From positions 1 to 56,664 of the forward strand of contig PUNM01000068.1 in assembly GCA_003552625.1 (NCBI GenBank): a DNA stretch of 56,664 nucleotides, given 5' to 3'. A program made the position numbers and the translations under genes. The notes beneath the pieces are model-generated. The model saw only the letters and a list, made by a program, of their open reading frames with translations, was not told the DNA's origin and did not search any database. Source of the stretch: Ectothiorhodospiraceae bacterium (lineage in GTDB: Bacteria > Pseudomonadota > Gammaproteobacteria > Nitrococcales > Halorhodospiraceae). This document shows positions 34,947 to 43,633 of the stretch, in pieces (the first letter of the stretch is position 1; every line of letters starts with the position of its first letter).

Positions 34947-35801
34947 GTGACGGCCCTGGGACCGCGCCAGACCGAGCCGGAGGCCTGGCAGGACTGGGTC
35001 CGTGAGGCCGGCGTGCTCCTCGCCCGCCGCCCCGGCGCCTTTCTCTTCTATACCCTGGGCGTGGCCGCTGCACTTATGGCAGCCCATCTGGTGACCTGGG
35101 GGCCACTGCGCGTGCTGCTCACGCTTTCGCTGGCGGTGCTCGCCCTCGTGCTCTTCGTTCGCCTGGCCCTGGTTGCGGACTACAATCGCTCCGCCCGTCC
35201 GGATTATGTCCTGCCCGGAAACCTCGACGGGGCCGTTGCCATCACTGTCGGAGCCGGTCTCTTTGCCGCGTTCGGGGCCTTGGGGCCAGCGCTTTTCGTC
35301 CCCCTCGCCGAATCATTGGAGACGAGCCTCACCGGGTTCGGCTTTTACGAGCCTCGACTAGACACCGGAGAACCGGTGGATCCGGCGCATCGGCATACAA
35401 TGGTCGGTCCGGTGCTGGTGGCCGGTGGCCTCTGGGGAGTCGCCGTGCTGGGGGCCGTGGCGGGTCTGCTCGCCTTCGGGCAGTGGTTCCTTCTGGCGAT
35501 GGTGGCCCTGCACGGTGCGCAACCGGGGATGGCCATGGTGATGAGCGTAAGGGCATACGCCATCAACCCGGTGGCCATGACCGGCCTGCTGGGCGCTTTG
35601 CTCGTCGGTGTTGCTGTCGTGGTGGTGACGGCCGGCTGGCTTGGCGTCGCGCTGGCGCCGGCGTTCGGTGCCTTGCTTTATACGTCTTACCGTGACGTCT
35701 TCCTGGGCCGAAGCGAGAACCATCCTCCCGGCGTACCGGTGCTAACGGACGCCGAACTCCTGGATCAGAGCACTGAGGCCGAGCACGAGTCGCGGCCATG
35801 A
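34947..35801 (+). CDS. Multi-pass membrane protein, unknown function
   Basis: This 284-aa protein has a short hydrophilic start and about six membrane helices (for example AFLFYTLGVAAALMAAHLV, VLLTLSLAVLALVLFVRLALVA, VGPVLVAGGLWGVAVLGAVAGLLAF and LLGALLVGVAVVVVTAGWLGV). The C-terminal tail is acidic. The pattern is that of small BPSS1780/DUF-type integral proteins, but I do not recognise a named family. GTG 34947 follows GGGGGAGG. It sits directly after the CBS gene. Confidence 0.6.
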   Translation: MTALGPRQTEPEAWQDWVREAGVLLARRPGAFLFYTLGVAAALMAAHLVTWGPLRVLLTLSLAVLALVLFVRLALVADYNRSARPDYVLPGNLDGAVAITVGAGLFAAFGALGPALFVPLAESLETSLTGFGFYEPRLDTGEPVDPAHRHTMVGPVLVAGGLWGVAVLGAVAGLLAFGQWFLLAMVALHGAQPGMAMVMSVRAYAINPVAMTGLLGALLVGVAVVVVTAGWLGVALAPAFGALLYTSYRDVFLGRSENHPPGVPVLTDAELLDQSTEAEHESRP

Positions 35802-35822
35802 GCCGCGCTGTCTCTCAACCTC

Positions 35823-36185
35823 TCAACTGACGGCCGCGTCCTGGAAGTCCTCGGTCACCTGTGCCCGGTGCAGGCAACTGATCATGTCGTCGATGGCCGC
35901 CGCTGCATCGGCCCATACCGCATCGCCGTCCGTGCGGGCCATCTGCAGATAGCGATCGCGCTCCCCGCGCAGGACGAGTTCCAGCTGGCCGGCAGGGAAG
36001 GAGCGGACGTGCTCCGGGCTGGCGGCGTCGGGACGTCCGGGAAGCAGCGCGTAGAACCAGCCATTGTGGCCATCATCGGAGCCGCGGTGCGGGGGCACGA
36101 GGCCATGGGCGATGAAGCCGCCGGCGACGGTGGTGGCCTGGCCGTATCGTTCCGCGTATTGCGGGCTGACCAGTGCAGTAAACAT
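35823..36185 (-). CDS. Hypothetical protein of 120 aa
   Basis: ATG 36185 follows an AGGAGA site and gives MFTALVSPQYAERYGQATTVAGGFIAHGLVPP..., a soluble, mildly acidic protein. The frame continues upstream to 37025, but that extension crosses the divergent peptidase gene and is non-coding in style. The region GWFYALLPGRPDAASPEHVRSFPAGQLELVLRGERDRYLQMA has a folded-protein look. I do not recognise a family. Confidence 0.55.
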   Translation of the reverse strand: MFTALVSPQYAERYGQATTVAGGFIAHGLVPPHRGSDDGHNGWFYALLPGRPDAASPEHVRSFPAGQLELVLRGERDRYLQMARTDGDAVWADAAAAIDDMISCLHRAQVTEDFQDAAVS

Positions 36186-36256
36186 GGCGGATCTCTCCTG
36201 GGCCGAGGCCCGTTGCTCAGGATTCCGAAAGGATTCCTTATGGTGCTTTGCAACAA

Positions 36257-36285
36257 AGTTTAACCCAGCGCCGACCAAAAGTGAA
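36257..36285 (-). promoter_or_regulatory. Promoter of the hypothetical gene at 35823-36185
   Basis: On the minus strand TTCACT (36280-36285) and TAAACT (36257-36262) are separated by exactly 17 bases, each matching the sigma-70 consensus at four of six positions. This leaves a leader of about 65 nt before the ATG. Confidence 0.45.
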
Positions 36286-36335
36286 CAGCTCATCATGTTT
36301 GGCGCCTTCAATGTCCGGTGCGGCACAATAGCGCG

Positions 36336-37022
36336 ATGGCATGGGCAATCCTGATTCTTCTTCTCCTGGCGGCGATCTATGGGCCCACTTGGTGGGTGCA
36401 GCGCGTCATGGCGCGTTATGCGGAGCCAGCGGACCGATATCCGGTCACGGGAGCGACGTTTGCGCGAGAGCTTCTTGACGGTCTGGGGCTCCATCGGGTG
36501 CGGGTGGAGGCGACGGAGCAGGGAGATCACTACGATCCGGATGACGGCGCGGTGCGGTTGAGTTCGGCCCACTATGGCCAACGCTCGCTGGCGGCCTTGA
36601 CGGTGGCGGCCCACGAGGTGGGTCATGCGGTCCAGCACGCTGCTGGTTATGGGCCGTTTCGCTGGCGGCAGCGCCTGGTGCGGGCAGTCGGGCCGGCCCG
36701 GCAGATCGGGGCCGGGCTGCTCCTGGCGGCGCCGTTGATCGGGGGTGTAACCCGAGCCCCCGCGCTCTTTGGGCTCATGCTTCTCGGGGGAATTCTCAGC
36801 ATGGGAGCCGGTGTGGTGGTTCATCTGATCACGCTGCCCACCGAGCTGGACGCGAGTTTCCGGCGCGCGCTCCCTCTGCTTCGGCGCAGCGGCTATCTCT
36901 ATGCGGACGTGGACCCGCCGCATGCCCGCCGGATACTGAGTGCCGCGGCCTGGACCTACGTAGCGCAATCGCTGGCCGCATTGCTGAGCTTCTGGACCTG
37001 GATCCGGGCCCTGCGGCCGTAG
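36336..37022 (+). CDS. Membrane zinc metallopeptidase, YugP type
   Basis: This 228-aa inner-membrane protein has an N-terminal helix (WAILILLLLAAIYGPTWWVQ), the zinc motif in VAAHEVGHAVQHAAGY (HEVGH, about residues 91-95), and two further helices (IGAGLLLAAPLIGG and FGLMLLGGILSMGAGVVVHLITLPTELDASFRRAL). The LPTELDASFRRAL motif is diagnostic of the YugP family (neutral zinc metallopeptidase, formerly DUF2227-like). No substrate is known. ATG 36336 lacks a strong ribosome site. Confidence 0.88.
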   Translation: MAWAILILLLLAAIYGPTWWVQRVMARYAEPADRYPVTGATFARELLDGLGLHRVRVEATEQGDHYDPDDGAVRLSSAHYGQRSLAALTVAAHEVGHAVQHAAGYGPFRWRQRLVRAVGPARQIGAGLLLAAPLIGGVTRAPALFGLMLLGGILSMGAGVVVHLITLPTELDASFRRALPLLRRSGYLYADVDPPHARRILSAAAWTYVAQSLAALLSFWTWIRALRP

Positions 37023-37087
37023 CACCGGTCAAGCCGACGGCAAGTGCGCCGATACAGCAGAGAGGGTCGTTACGGAAATCACCACCG

Positions 37088-37750
37088 ATGAGCCATCGCT
37101 ACTGGGTCGCCGCCGTCCTTGTCACGCTGGTCATAGGGCCGGTCTATACGGTTGCGGCGGACGAGCCGCGTCCACTGCGAGAGGGCGTGCGGCTGCCGAT
37201 CCTGGGGCCGGATCGTGAGCCAATCGATCTGCTCGAGACCCGCCCAGCGGAAGTGGAACGACTGCTGAGCCAGCGGGAAGCCCCTCAGCTACCCCTTCTC
37301 TTGCCGCTGATCGACGCGCCTGAGGCGCCGGAGGTGACGGACGAGCCACCTGAGGACGCACCGGAGCAAGCGGCTGAGGTGATCGAGGTGGAGCGGTTCT
37401 GGCTTGAGGCGAGCGCAGCCGGTGCCGGTAGTGTGCAAGGCGAGGCGGCGCTGGCAAACACTGCGGAGAAGAGCCACCGCCTGGTTGCGGTGTACACCGA
37501 GGTCGCGGAAGAGGCGCTGCTCTTCGTGCCGGAGCACCAGAACGGTATTCAGCAGGTGCGGCGGCTTTCGGATCTTCAATTGCCCGCGGAGCAGCGCGTG
37601 GAAATCCGGCCGGGCGGGCCGCGGTTGCTGCTGGTGGATTTGCGCCGCCCCCTGAACCAGGGCGAAGCAGTTACACTGGTCCTGCAGTTCGACGACGGGA
37701 GCCGGAAGAGCGTCGAGGTTCCGGTCCGCAGGCCGCTACGGGGTGGCTGA
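37088..37750 (+). CDS. Exported protein with PCu(A)C-like domain lacking copper ligands
   Basis: This 220-aa protein has a signal peptide ending VYTVAADEP. An acidic Pro-rich segment follows (about 75-100, EAPEVTDEPPEDAPEQ) and then a PCu(A)C/DUF461-like domain (about 110-215): GEAALANTAEKSHRLVAVYTEVAEEALLFVPEHQNGIQQVRRLSDLQLPAEQRVEIRPGGPRLLLVDLRRPLNQGEAVTLVLQF. Real PCu(A)C copper chaperones bind Cu(I) with H/M residues at H-x-M, MRM and H-V-M-L-M positions; here those places hold L-F, V-R and R-L-L-L. The fold is probably kept but copper binding is doubtful. It lies between the YugP peptidase and the GGDEF-EAL gene on the same strand. Confidence 0.65.
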   Translation: MSHRYWVAAVLVTLVIGPVYTVAADEPRPLREGVRLPILGPDREPIDLLETRPAEVERLLSQREAPQLPLLLPLIDAPEAPEVTDEPPEDAPEQAAEVIEVERFWLEASAAGAGSVQGEAALANTAEKSHRLVAVYTEVAEEALLFVPEHQNGIQQVRRLSDLQLPAEQRVEIRPGGPRLLLVDLRRPLNQGEAVTLVLQFDDGSRKSVEVPVRRPLRGG

Positions 37751-37774
37751 ACCCCTGGCCAGTGAGGGCATTTT

Positions 37775-40255
37775 ATGAGCGCTGGGCAGCTGAGAATCGG
37801 TGGCTTCGCGCCCGCGGTTATCGCCCTCGGCTACCTCCTTATTGGAATCCTCTGGATTATCGGCAGTGATCTCCTCGTGGAGCGCTGGCTGCCGGATGCG
37901 TGGCTGACCGCAGCGCAAGTGACCAAGGGCGTACTCTTCGTCGTCGTGACCGCCGGTTTGTTCCACCTCGTGCTGCGCCGCCTGGGCTGGCAGATTCACC
38001 GTGAAGCGGAGGCCCGTGGGCGGCAGCGGACCTTTGAGAGCCTTGCCGAGCACCTTCCCGATCTACTGGCGCGTTTCGACCGGGACCTTCGCTTCCGTTA
38101 CACCAATCCCCCTTTTGAGCGCCTCTGTGCACTCAGCCCCGGCCAGGCTGTGGGGGCGACGCATTCGGAGCTGGGCTGCCCTGGGATCGGTTCCGCTCTG
38201 GAGACTGAAGTGGCCCACGTTCGCGATCTCGGTGTGGCCCGGACCTTCTCCTTCGCGGTGGTGGATCAGGACGGCGAGGAGCGGCAGCTCCAGGCGCGCC
38301 TGGTGCCGGAGTTCGATGACCGGGGCCAAGTGGCAACCATCCTTGCGCTGATTCGGGACCTGACCGATCTGCATCAGGCGCGAAGGCGTGCCGAGCGGCT
38401 CAGCAATCTTTACGCGGCGCTCAGTGCCGCGAACCAGACGATCATGCGGGTTGAGGATCGGCACGCCCTGTTTGAGCGGATCTGCTGGATTGTCGTCGAT
38501 CATACGGAACTGCTGCGCATGGCCTGGGTCGGCCTGGTGGACAGCGAATCCGCTGACGTGGTCCCGCAGGCCTTCGCCGGGGATCGTGCCGGTGAGCGCT
38601 ATCTGGGACGAATCCGCGTCAGTGCTGATGCCGCTCACCCGGAGGGCCGCGGGCCGGTGGGCCAAGCGATCAATCGCGGTGAGCCGGTAGTCTTTGATGA
38701 TTTCCTCAGTGATCCGGACGCTGCGCCGTGGCAAGCAGCGGCGCGGGAGGCAGGATTCGAGGCGGTAGCCGCATTTCCGCTGCGCGAGAATGGACGAGTT
38801 GCCGGAGTACTGGCCGTCTACGCGGCAGAGCGTGCCTTTTTCACCGGCGACATCTTGCGCTTGCTCGGGGAGTTGGCTGACGACGTCAGCTTTGCTGTCG
38901 CCAATCTCCAGGCGCAGCAGCGGATTCGCTATCTCGCTGAGCACGATCTGACCACCGGGCTCCCCAATCGCAGTTGGATGGTCCACGCCCTGCAGCGGGC
39001 CATTGTGGTGGCGCAGAGCCAGAGGGGTCGCTTGGCCGTTCTGTTCATCGATCTGGATCGGTTCAAGACGATCAATGATGCGCTCGGCCATGAGGGTGGC
39101 GATGAGCTTTTGCGTCAGGTGGCAGAGCGATTGAGCGCAGCGGTCCGTTCGACCGACGCGGTAGCCCGCCACGGCGGAGATGAGTTCGTGATCCTTGCCC
39201 GCGACCTGGGCGGCTTCGAGGAGGCGCAGCAGCGGGCCCGTGAGGTGGTGGAGGCACTCGGTCAGCCGCTGACCTTCGGCGAGTCGAGCTACTTCGTCAC
39301 GCCGAGCATCGGCATCAGTATCTACCCAGACGATGGCGCGGACGCGGATGCCCTCGTCCGCGCTGCCGATACGGCCATGCAAACGGCCAAGGATGACGGG
39401 CGTAACCGCTACTCGTTCTTCACCGAGGAGATGAACCAGCGTGTTCAGTACCGCTTGAACCTGGAGGGGTTGCTGCGGCGGGCGCTGGACCGCGGAGAGC
39501 TTGCGCTTTGGTACCAGCCGCAGGTCTCGTTGAAGGACGGTTCGGTGGTGGGTGTCGAGGCTCTGCTGCGCTGGTATCAGCCGGATCGTGGTTGGGTTTC
39601 GCCGGGGGAGTTCATCCCGGTTGCCGAAGAGAGCGGTCTGATCGTACCGATCGGGTACTGGGTCTTCGAGCAGGCGTGCTGGCAGGCGAGTGCCTGGCGA
39701 CGCGCGGAACTCCTTCCAGTGCCTGTAGCTGTGAATGTTTCAGCCGCTCAGTTGGCGGAGGCGGGCATTGCCGATCGGGTGCGCTCGCTACTGGCGGAGT
39801 ACCGGCTGCCCACCGACGCACTTCAGTTGGAGATGACCGAGAGCCTCTTCGTTCATGAGCAGGGGCCGGTGGCCGAAGCGTTGGCGGTGCTGCGCCGCGC
39901 CGGTATTCAGCTGGCCGTAGACGATTTCGGGACGGGGTACTCCAATCTGGGCTACCTCAAGCGGCTACCGCTGGCCAAGCTCAAGGTGGACCAGTCCTTC
40001 GTCTCTGCGTTGCCGGATGATGCTGAGGATACGGTGATTAGTCGCACGATCATCAGCATGGCACATGGGCTGGGATTGCGTGTGATCGCCGAGGGCGTCG
40101 AGACCTCTGGCCAGCAGGAGTGCCTGCGCTCGCTCGGCTGTGACGAGGCACAGGGATTCTTCTATGCCGCCCCGATGCCTGCGGACGCATTGATCGATTG
40201 GCTCGACGGCAGGCGCCGCTCGGCGCACGCGTTGGAGCGGGGTGGTTCCTCGTAG
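37775..40255 (+). CDS. PAS-GAF-GGDEF-EAL cyclic-di-GMP protein
   Basis: This 826-aa protein has two N-terminal membrane helices (about 8-70), PAS (about 85-200), GAF (about 225-375), GGDEF (about 385-550) and EAL (about 565-815) domains. The GGDEF active site is intact (RHGGDEFVIL). The EAL site is complete: GVEALLRW, NVSAAQL, EMTES, AVDDFGTGYSNLGYL, KLKVDQSFV, AEGVET. It may therefore synthesise and break down c-di-GMP, with the PAS/GAF pair sensing a signal. It overlaps no neighbour, lies 24 bp after the PCu(A)C-like gene, and converges on the TauE-like gene 12 bp away. Confidence 0.92.
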   Translation: MSAGQLRIGGFAPAVIALGYLLIGILWIIGSDLLVERWLPDAWLTAAQVTKGVLFVVVTAGLFHLVLRRLGWQIHREAEARGRQRTFESLAEHLPDLLARFDRDLRFRYTNPPFERLCALSPGQAVGATHSELGCPGIGSALETEVAHVRDLGVARTFSFAVVDQDGEERQLQARLVPEFDDRGQVATILALIRDLTDLHQARRRAERLSNLYAALSAANQTIMRVEDRHALFERICWIVVDHTELLRMAWVGLVDSESADVVPQAFAGDRAGERYLGRIRVSADAAHPEGRGPVGQAINRGEPVVFDDFLSDPDAAPWQAAAREAGFEAVAAFPLRENGRVAGVLAVYAAERAFFTGDILRLLGELADDVSFAVANLQAQQRIRYLAEHDLTTGLPNRSWMVHALQRAIVVAQSQRGRLAVLFIDLDRFKTINDALGHEGGDELLRQVAERLSAAVRSTDAVARHGGDEFVILARDLGGFEEAQQRAREVVEALGQPLTFGESSYFVTPSIGISIYPDDGADADALVRAADTAMQTAKDDGRNRYSFFTEEMNQRVQYRLNLEGLLRRALDRGELALWYQPQVSLKDGSVVGVEALLRWYQPDRGWVSPGEFIPVAEESGLIVPIGYWVFEQACWQASAWRRAELLPVPVAVNVSAAQLAEAGIADRVRSLLAEYRLPTDALQLEMTESLFVHEQGPVAEALAVLRRAGIQLAVDDFGTGYSNLGYLKRLPLAKLKVDQSFVSALPDDAEDTVISRTIISMAHGLGLRVIAEGVETSGQQECLRSLGCDEAQGFFYAAPMPADALIDWLDGRRRSAHALERGGSS

Positions 40256-40267
40256 GCGCCCGGGTCT

Positions 40268-40951
40268 TTACGGGATCAGCGATTGCGGCGCAACGAGGGT
40301 CGTCGCGGCCATTGCCACGATCGCCAGCCCGAAGGCGCGGCGTACCATCGGACGCCGGACCCAGCTGAGGAACGCGGCTGCGGCGACGCCGGTCAGGACC
40401 ATGGAGGGGAGTGTGCCGATACCGAACATCAGCATGAAGGTGGCCCCCTCCACGGCACCACCGGCGCCCAGCGTATAGATCAGTGCCGAGTAGACCAGGC
40501 CGCACGGCAGCCATCCCCATAGCAGGCCGAAGAGGTAGGCCTGCTCCAGCCGCTGAATGGGGAGCAACCGCTGTGCGACGGGCTGCAGGCGCCGCCACAG
40601 AGGGACCCCCCAGCGCTCGATACGGGCGAGAGCGGGCAGCCAGCCAGCGATGTAAAGGCCCAGAGCGGCGAGGAACAGAGCGGCCACCCACTGGGCGACG
40701 CGGGCCGCATCGTCGCCGAGCGCCGCCACCGCCGAGCCGCCGAGGGCGCCGGTGATCGCGCCGGCCACCGTGTAGCTGCTGATCCGTCCCAGGCTGTAGG
40801 TGAGCGCAAAGGCGGTCAGACGTCCCGAACTCTGCCGTTGGGCTGGGTCGACGCTGGCGGTTAGCGCCCCGGCGATACCCCCGCACATCCCCAGGCAGTG
40901 GACTGTGCCGAAGAGTCCGACGGCCAGGGCGATGAGCAGGGGTGTCTCCAT
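40268..40951 (-). CDS. TauE/SafE-like (DsbD-like) membrane protein
   Basis: This 227-aa protein has six or so membrane helices. It opens LIALAVGLFGTVHCLGMCGGIAGAL, and FGLLWGWLPCGLVYSALIYTLGAGGAVEGATFMLMFGIGTLPSMVL follows. The HCLGMCGG and GWLPCGLVY motifs are diagnostic of the PF13386 family usually encoded next to cbb3 oxidase (ccoGHIS) genes and linked to metal or cytochrome maturation. No such neighbours are present here. The Cys and His in these motifs could bind a metal. Its stop is 12 bp from the end of the GGDEF-EAL gene. Confidence 0.85.
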   Translation of the reverse strand: METPLLIALAVGLFGTVHCLGMCGGIAGALTASVDPAQRQSSGRLTAFALTYSLGRISSYTVAGAITGALGGSAVAALGDDAARVAQWVAALFLAALGLYIAGWLPALARIERWGVPLWRRLQPVAQRLLPIQRLEQAYLFGLLWGWLPCGLVYSALIYTLGAGGAVEGATFMLMFGIGTLPSMVLTGVAAAAFLSWVRRPMVRRAFGLAIVAMAATTLVAPQSLIP

Positions 40952-40963
40952 CCCCCCAGCCCT

Positions 40964-41776
40964 TTACGCCGGAGTGTCGACGCGGAAGAAGCGCCGGGCG
41001 ACCTCGCTGGAGGTGGCGGCCAGCTCGGCAACGTCGCGGCCGCTGAAGTGAGCGACGGCACGCCCGATATGCGGCATCAGCGAAGGTTCGTTGCGCCGAT
41101 TCTTGACCGGCAGCCCGATTTCCTGCGGGTCCACGTCGCGCGGGAGCAGGTAGGGGCAATCGGTCTCCACCATCAGCCGCTCCGGCGGTATGATCCGGAC
41201 CGCCTCGCGCAGCGCCTGGCCGCGGCGCTCGTCGCAGATCCATCCGGTCACGCCGATATGCAGCCCCAGATCGAGGTACTCCTGGGCGACCTCTGGACCC
41301 TCCGTGAAACAGTGGGCGATGCCGTCCACCAAGTGATCGCGGTAGGCGCGGAGAATCTCCACGAACCGCTGGTGGGCGTCGCGCTGGTGCAGGAAAACGG
41401 GCAGTTGGAGTTCCGCCGCCAGTTCCAGGTGCCGTTCGAAGACCCGCTGCTGGACCTCCGGCGGCGAGTGGTTGCGGTAGAAATCCAGGCCGGTCTCACC
41501 GATGGCAACGACCTCCGGGCGCCGAGCAAGATCGCGCAGGACGGATTCGGAGTCCGCAGAGAAGGTCTTGGCCATGTGCGGGTGGAACCCGGCGGTGGCG
41601 AAGAGCCGCCCAGGGTGTTCTGCCGCCAGGGCCTGCGCCTTGACGGATTCGGCCTCGTCGGTGCCGGTGACGAACAGCTGCGTCACACCGGCCGCCTCGG
41701 CCCGTTCGAGGACCTGGTGCAGGTCCTTGCGGAAGGTGTGGTGGGTCAGGTTGGCGCCGATATCGATCCATTCCAT
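40964..41776 (-). CDS. tatD: TatD-family metal-dependent DNase
   Basis: This 270-aa TIM-barrel hydrolase has the TatD subtype N-terminus MEWIDIGANLTHHTF. Metal-site motifs are in AIGETGLDFYRN, LPVFLHQRDAHQRF, HCFTE and VETDCPYLLP. TatD enzymes are Mg-dependent 3'-5' exonucleases acting in DNA repair. It lies 12 bp before the TauE/SafE-like gene on the same strand. Assignment to the tatD subgroup rather than ycfH or yjjV rests on the GANLTH motif. Confidence 0.9.
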   Translation of the reverse strand: MEWIDIGANLTHHTFRKDLHQVLERAEAAGVTQLFVTGTDEAESVKAQALAAEHPGRLFATAGFHPHMAKTFSADSESVLRDLARRPEVVAIGETGLDFYRNHSPPEVQQRVFERHLELAAELQLPVFLHQRDAHQRFVEILRAYRDHLVDGIAHCFTEGPEVAQEYLDLGLHIGVTGWICDERRGQALREAVRIIPPERLMVETDCPYLLPRDVDPQEIGLPVKNRRNEPSLMPHIGRAVAHFSGRDVAELAATSSEVARRFFRVDTPA

Positions 41777-41910
41777 AGGGCGCGGAGTATAGCTGCGAGC
41801 GGCCTGGCAGCGCTAGAGCGCTTGCCAGGCGTGGGACAGGTGCTAAGGTTGGGCGGCTGACTGGTGTGCCCAGGTCGGTATCCGTTATCTTCGACGTTCC
41901 GGGGTAGCAA

Positions 41911-42588
41911 ATGGCGACGACGCTGGCATTCGATGTCTACGGCACGCTGATCGACACCAACGGGGTCACGGAAGTGCTCCGTGAGCGGATGGGCCAGCGC
42001 GCACTATCTTTCTCCCGGGCCTGGCGCGACAAGCAGCTGGAGTATGCATTTCGGCGGACGGTGATGGGCGAATACGCCGATTTCGCGGTCTGTATCACGG
42101 ATGCACTGGATTTTACGGCCCGCGCCCACGGGGTCACCCTGACCGCCGCGGAGCGCGACCGACTCCTGGCGACCTACCAGCGGTTGCCGGCATTCCAGGA
42201 GGCACGCCTGGCTCTGCAAGCGCTGCAGGAGGCGGGCTATACCAGCTACGCGTTCTCTAATGGCAGCCGGGAGACGGTCAGCAAGCTGCTTGGGGATAAC
42301 GGGTTGCGCCCATACGTGACGGATATTATCAGTGTCGAAGAGGTGCAGGCCTTCAAGCCGGCGCCGCAGGTCTATAACCACTTCCTGGAACGCGCCGGCC
42401 GCCGTGCGGACGAAACCTGGCTGATCTCAAGCAACCCGTTCGATATCATCGGCGCCAGTGCCGGTGGCTGGAAGACCGTCTGGGTGAGGCGGCTGCCCGG
42501 TGCCGTCTTCGACCCCTGGGGGGGTGAGCCGACGGCCACGGTAGCGTCGCTCACCGATCTGCTGGAGGTGCTCCCCAGTCCCGGATAG
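41911..42588 (+). CDS. Haloacid dehalogenase, type II
   Basis: This 225-aa HAD-superfamily hydrolase has the nucleophile D8 in FDVYGTLID. R in the second helix, FSNGS, VEEVQAFKPAPQVYNHF (catalytic Lys) and WLISSNPFDIIGASAGGWKTVWV match L-2-haloacid dehalogenases. It would convert L-2-haloacids to D-2-hydroxyacids, though many relatives act on other small acids. ATG 41911 lies after a GGGGTAGC stretch. It is a divergent neighbour of tatD. Confidence 0.88.
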   Translation: MATTLAFDVYGTLIDTNGVTEVLRERMGQRALSFSRAWRDKQLEYAFRRTVMGEYADFAVCITDALDFTARAHGVTLTAAERDRLLATYQRLPAFQEARLALQALQEAGYTSYAFSNGSRETVSKLLGDNGLRPYVTDIISVEEVQAFKPAPQVYNHFLERAGRRADETWLISSNPFDIIGASAGGWKTVWVRRLPGAVFDPWGGEPTATVASLTDLLEVLPSPG

Positions 42589-42631
42589 AGCGCTTGTGGG
42601 TGGCGCGGGTGTGGCGCAAACTTGACGTCCT

Positions 42632-43003
42632 ATGGCCAAGCTTTTGCTCAACCTCCGCGGGGTCCCGGACGACGAGGCGGATGAGGTCCGGCAATTGCTG
42701 TCGGACTACCACTTCGACTATTACGAGACCTCGCCCAACCGCTGGGGGATTACGCAGGGCGGGATCTGGTTGCGGGACCCCGATCAGTACCCGGATGCCA
42801 AGCGCGTACTCGACGCCTACCAGAAGCGGCGTTTCGAGCGTGTCCGCGCCGAGCACGAGGCCATGCGCCGACGGGGGGAGTTGGAGACCGTCACGCAACG
42901 CATTCTCCGGGATCCTCTCCGGTTTCTGCTTTATTTCCTTTTGATCGCGGTCATCCTCGCCTTTATGACCATCCCCTTTATCAATCTCGCCTTTGGTGCT
43001 TAG
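42632..43003 (+). CDS. DUF6164-family protein
   Basis: This 123-aa protein starts AKLLLNLRGVPDDEADEVRQLLSDYHFDYYETSPNRWGITQGGIW, a pattern of the DUF6164 family, and has a C-terminal membrane helix (FLLYFLLIAVILAFMTIPF). It probably faces the cytoplasm with a tail anchor. Function unknown. It follows the dehalogenase by 43 bp. Confidence 0.75.
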   Translation: MAKLLLNLRGVPDDEADEVRQLLSDYHFDYYETSPNRWGITQGGIWLRDPDQYPDAKRVLDAYQKRRFERVRAEHEAMRRRGELETVTQRILRDPLRFLLYFLLIAVILAFMTIPFINLAFGA

Positions 43004-43083
43004 AGACGGTCGCATCCTTGGGCAAGGGTGGGGCGTCTCTGGTAGCATTAATCGGACGCAATAACGTGCCGGAGTAGTTAAAG

Positions 43084-43545
43084 ATGCAGGTAGCAAGCCA
43101 AAAGGTCGTCACCCTCGATTACACCCTGACGGAGAGCCAGGGGCAGGTGGTCGACCAATCCCAGGGCGGTCAGTTCGCCTATCTCCACGGGAGCAACAAC
43201 ATCATTCCCGGGCTGGAGAACGCCCTGGAGGGCAAGGAAGCGGGTGAAGAACTCAGCGTCACGCTGGAGCCCGAAGAGGCTTACGGTGAGCGGGACGAGC
43301 GCCTTATCCAAAATGTTCCGAAGGATATGTTCCCGGAAGAGGCCGAAGTCGCGCCGGGGAACCAGTTCCAGGCCCAGGGCCCTGACGGCTCGCCGATCCT
43401 GCTGACCGTCACCGCGGTACAGGAGCAGGAGGTGGAAGTCGATGCGAACCATCCGCTCGCTGGCGAGACCTTGAACTTCGCGGTCAAGATCGTTGACGTG
43501 CGTGAGGCCACGGACGACGAGATCGCCCACGGCCACGCCCACTGA
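43084..43545 (+). CDS. slyD: FKBP-type peptidyl-prolyl isomerase, SlyD
   Basis: This 153-aa protein folds as FKBP with an insert-in-flap (IF) domain: YTLTESQGQVVDQSQ, FAYLHGSNNIIPGLENALEGKEAGEEL, EEAYGERDERLIQNVPKDMFPE, and HPLAGETLNFAVKIVDVREAT. SlyD isomerises proline bonds, acts as a chaperone and in enterobacteria delivers nickel. This protein ends DDEIAHGHAH, so the long His/Cys metal-binding tail of E. coli SlyD is shortened to a few His residues. It is followed by two hairpins, the second a rho-independent terminator. Confidence 0.93.
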   Translation: MQVASQKVVTLDYTLTESQGQVVDQSQGGQFAYLHGSNNIIPGLENALEGKEAGEELSVTLEPEEAYGERDERLIQNVPKDMFPEEAEVAPGNQFQAQGPDGSPILLTVTAVQEQEVEVDANHPLAGETLNFAVKIVDVREATDDEIAHGHAH

Positions 43546-43565
43546 TCGGGCGACGCTCGTGGAAC

Positions 43566-43588
43566 CCCCGGCCGGATAACGGCCGGGG
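43566..43588 (+). repeat. 9-bp perfect hairpin after slyD
   Basis: CCCCGGCCG and CGGCCGGGG pair perfectly around a GATAA loop, 20 bp after the slyD stop and just before the terminator. It probably adds to RNA stability or helps termination. Confidence 0.55.
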
Positions 43589-43595
43589 AAACCGA

Positions 43596-43617
43596 GGCCC
43601 CTGCGGGGGCCTTTTTT
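43596..43617 (+). terminator. Rho-independent terminator of slyD
   Basis: GGCCCC and GGGGCC form a GC-rich stem around a TGCG loop and are followed by six T. This is a standard intrinsic terminator and separates slyD from the convergent DUF1820 and typA genes. Confidence 0.85.
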
Positions 43618-43633
43618 GTGAGCAACCGTCGGG

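Noticed and set aside
35823-37025. A 400-codon minus-strand open frame
   Set aside because: Most of it lies opposite the YugP-type peptidase and is Arg/Pro/His-rich, typical of a shadow in a GC-rich genome. Only the last 120 codons, from the ATG with a ribosome site at 36185, are kept as a gene.
40053-41243. A 396-codon minus-strand open frame
   Set aside because: It runs across three genes (GGDEF-EAL, TauE/SafE-like, tatD) in a different frame and is Arg-rich throughout.
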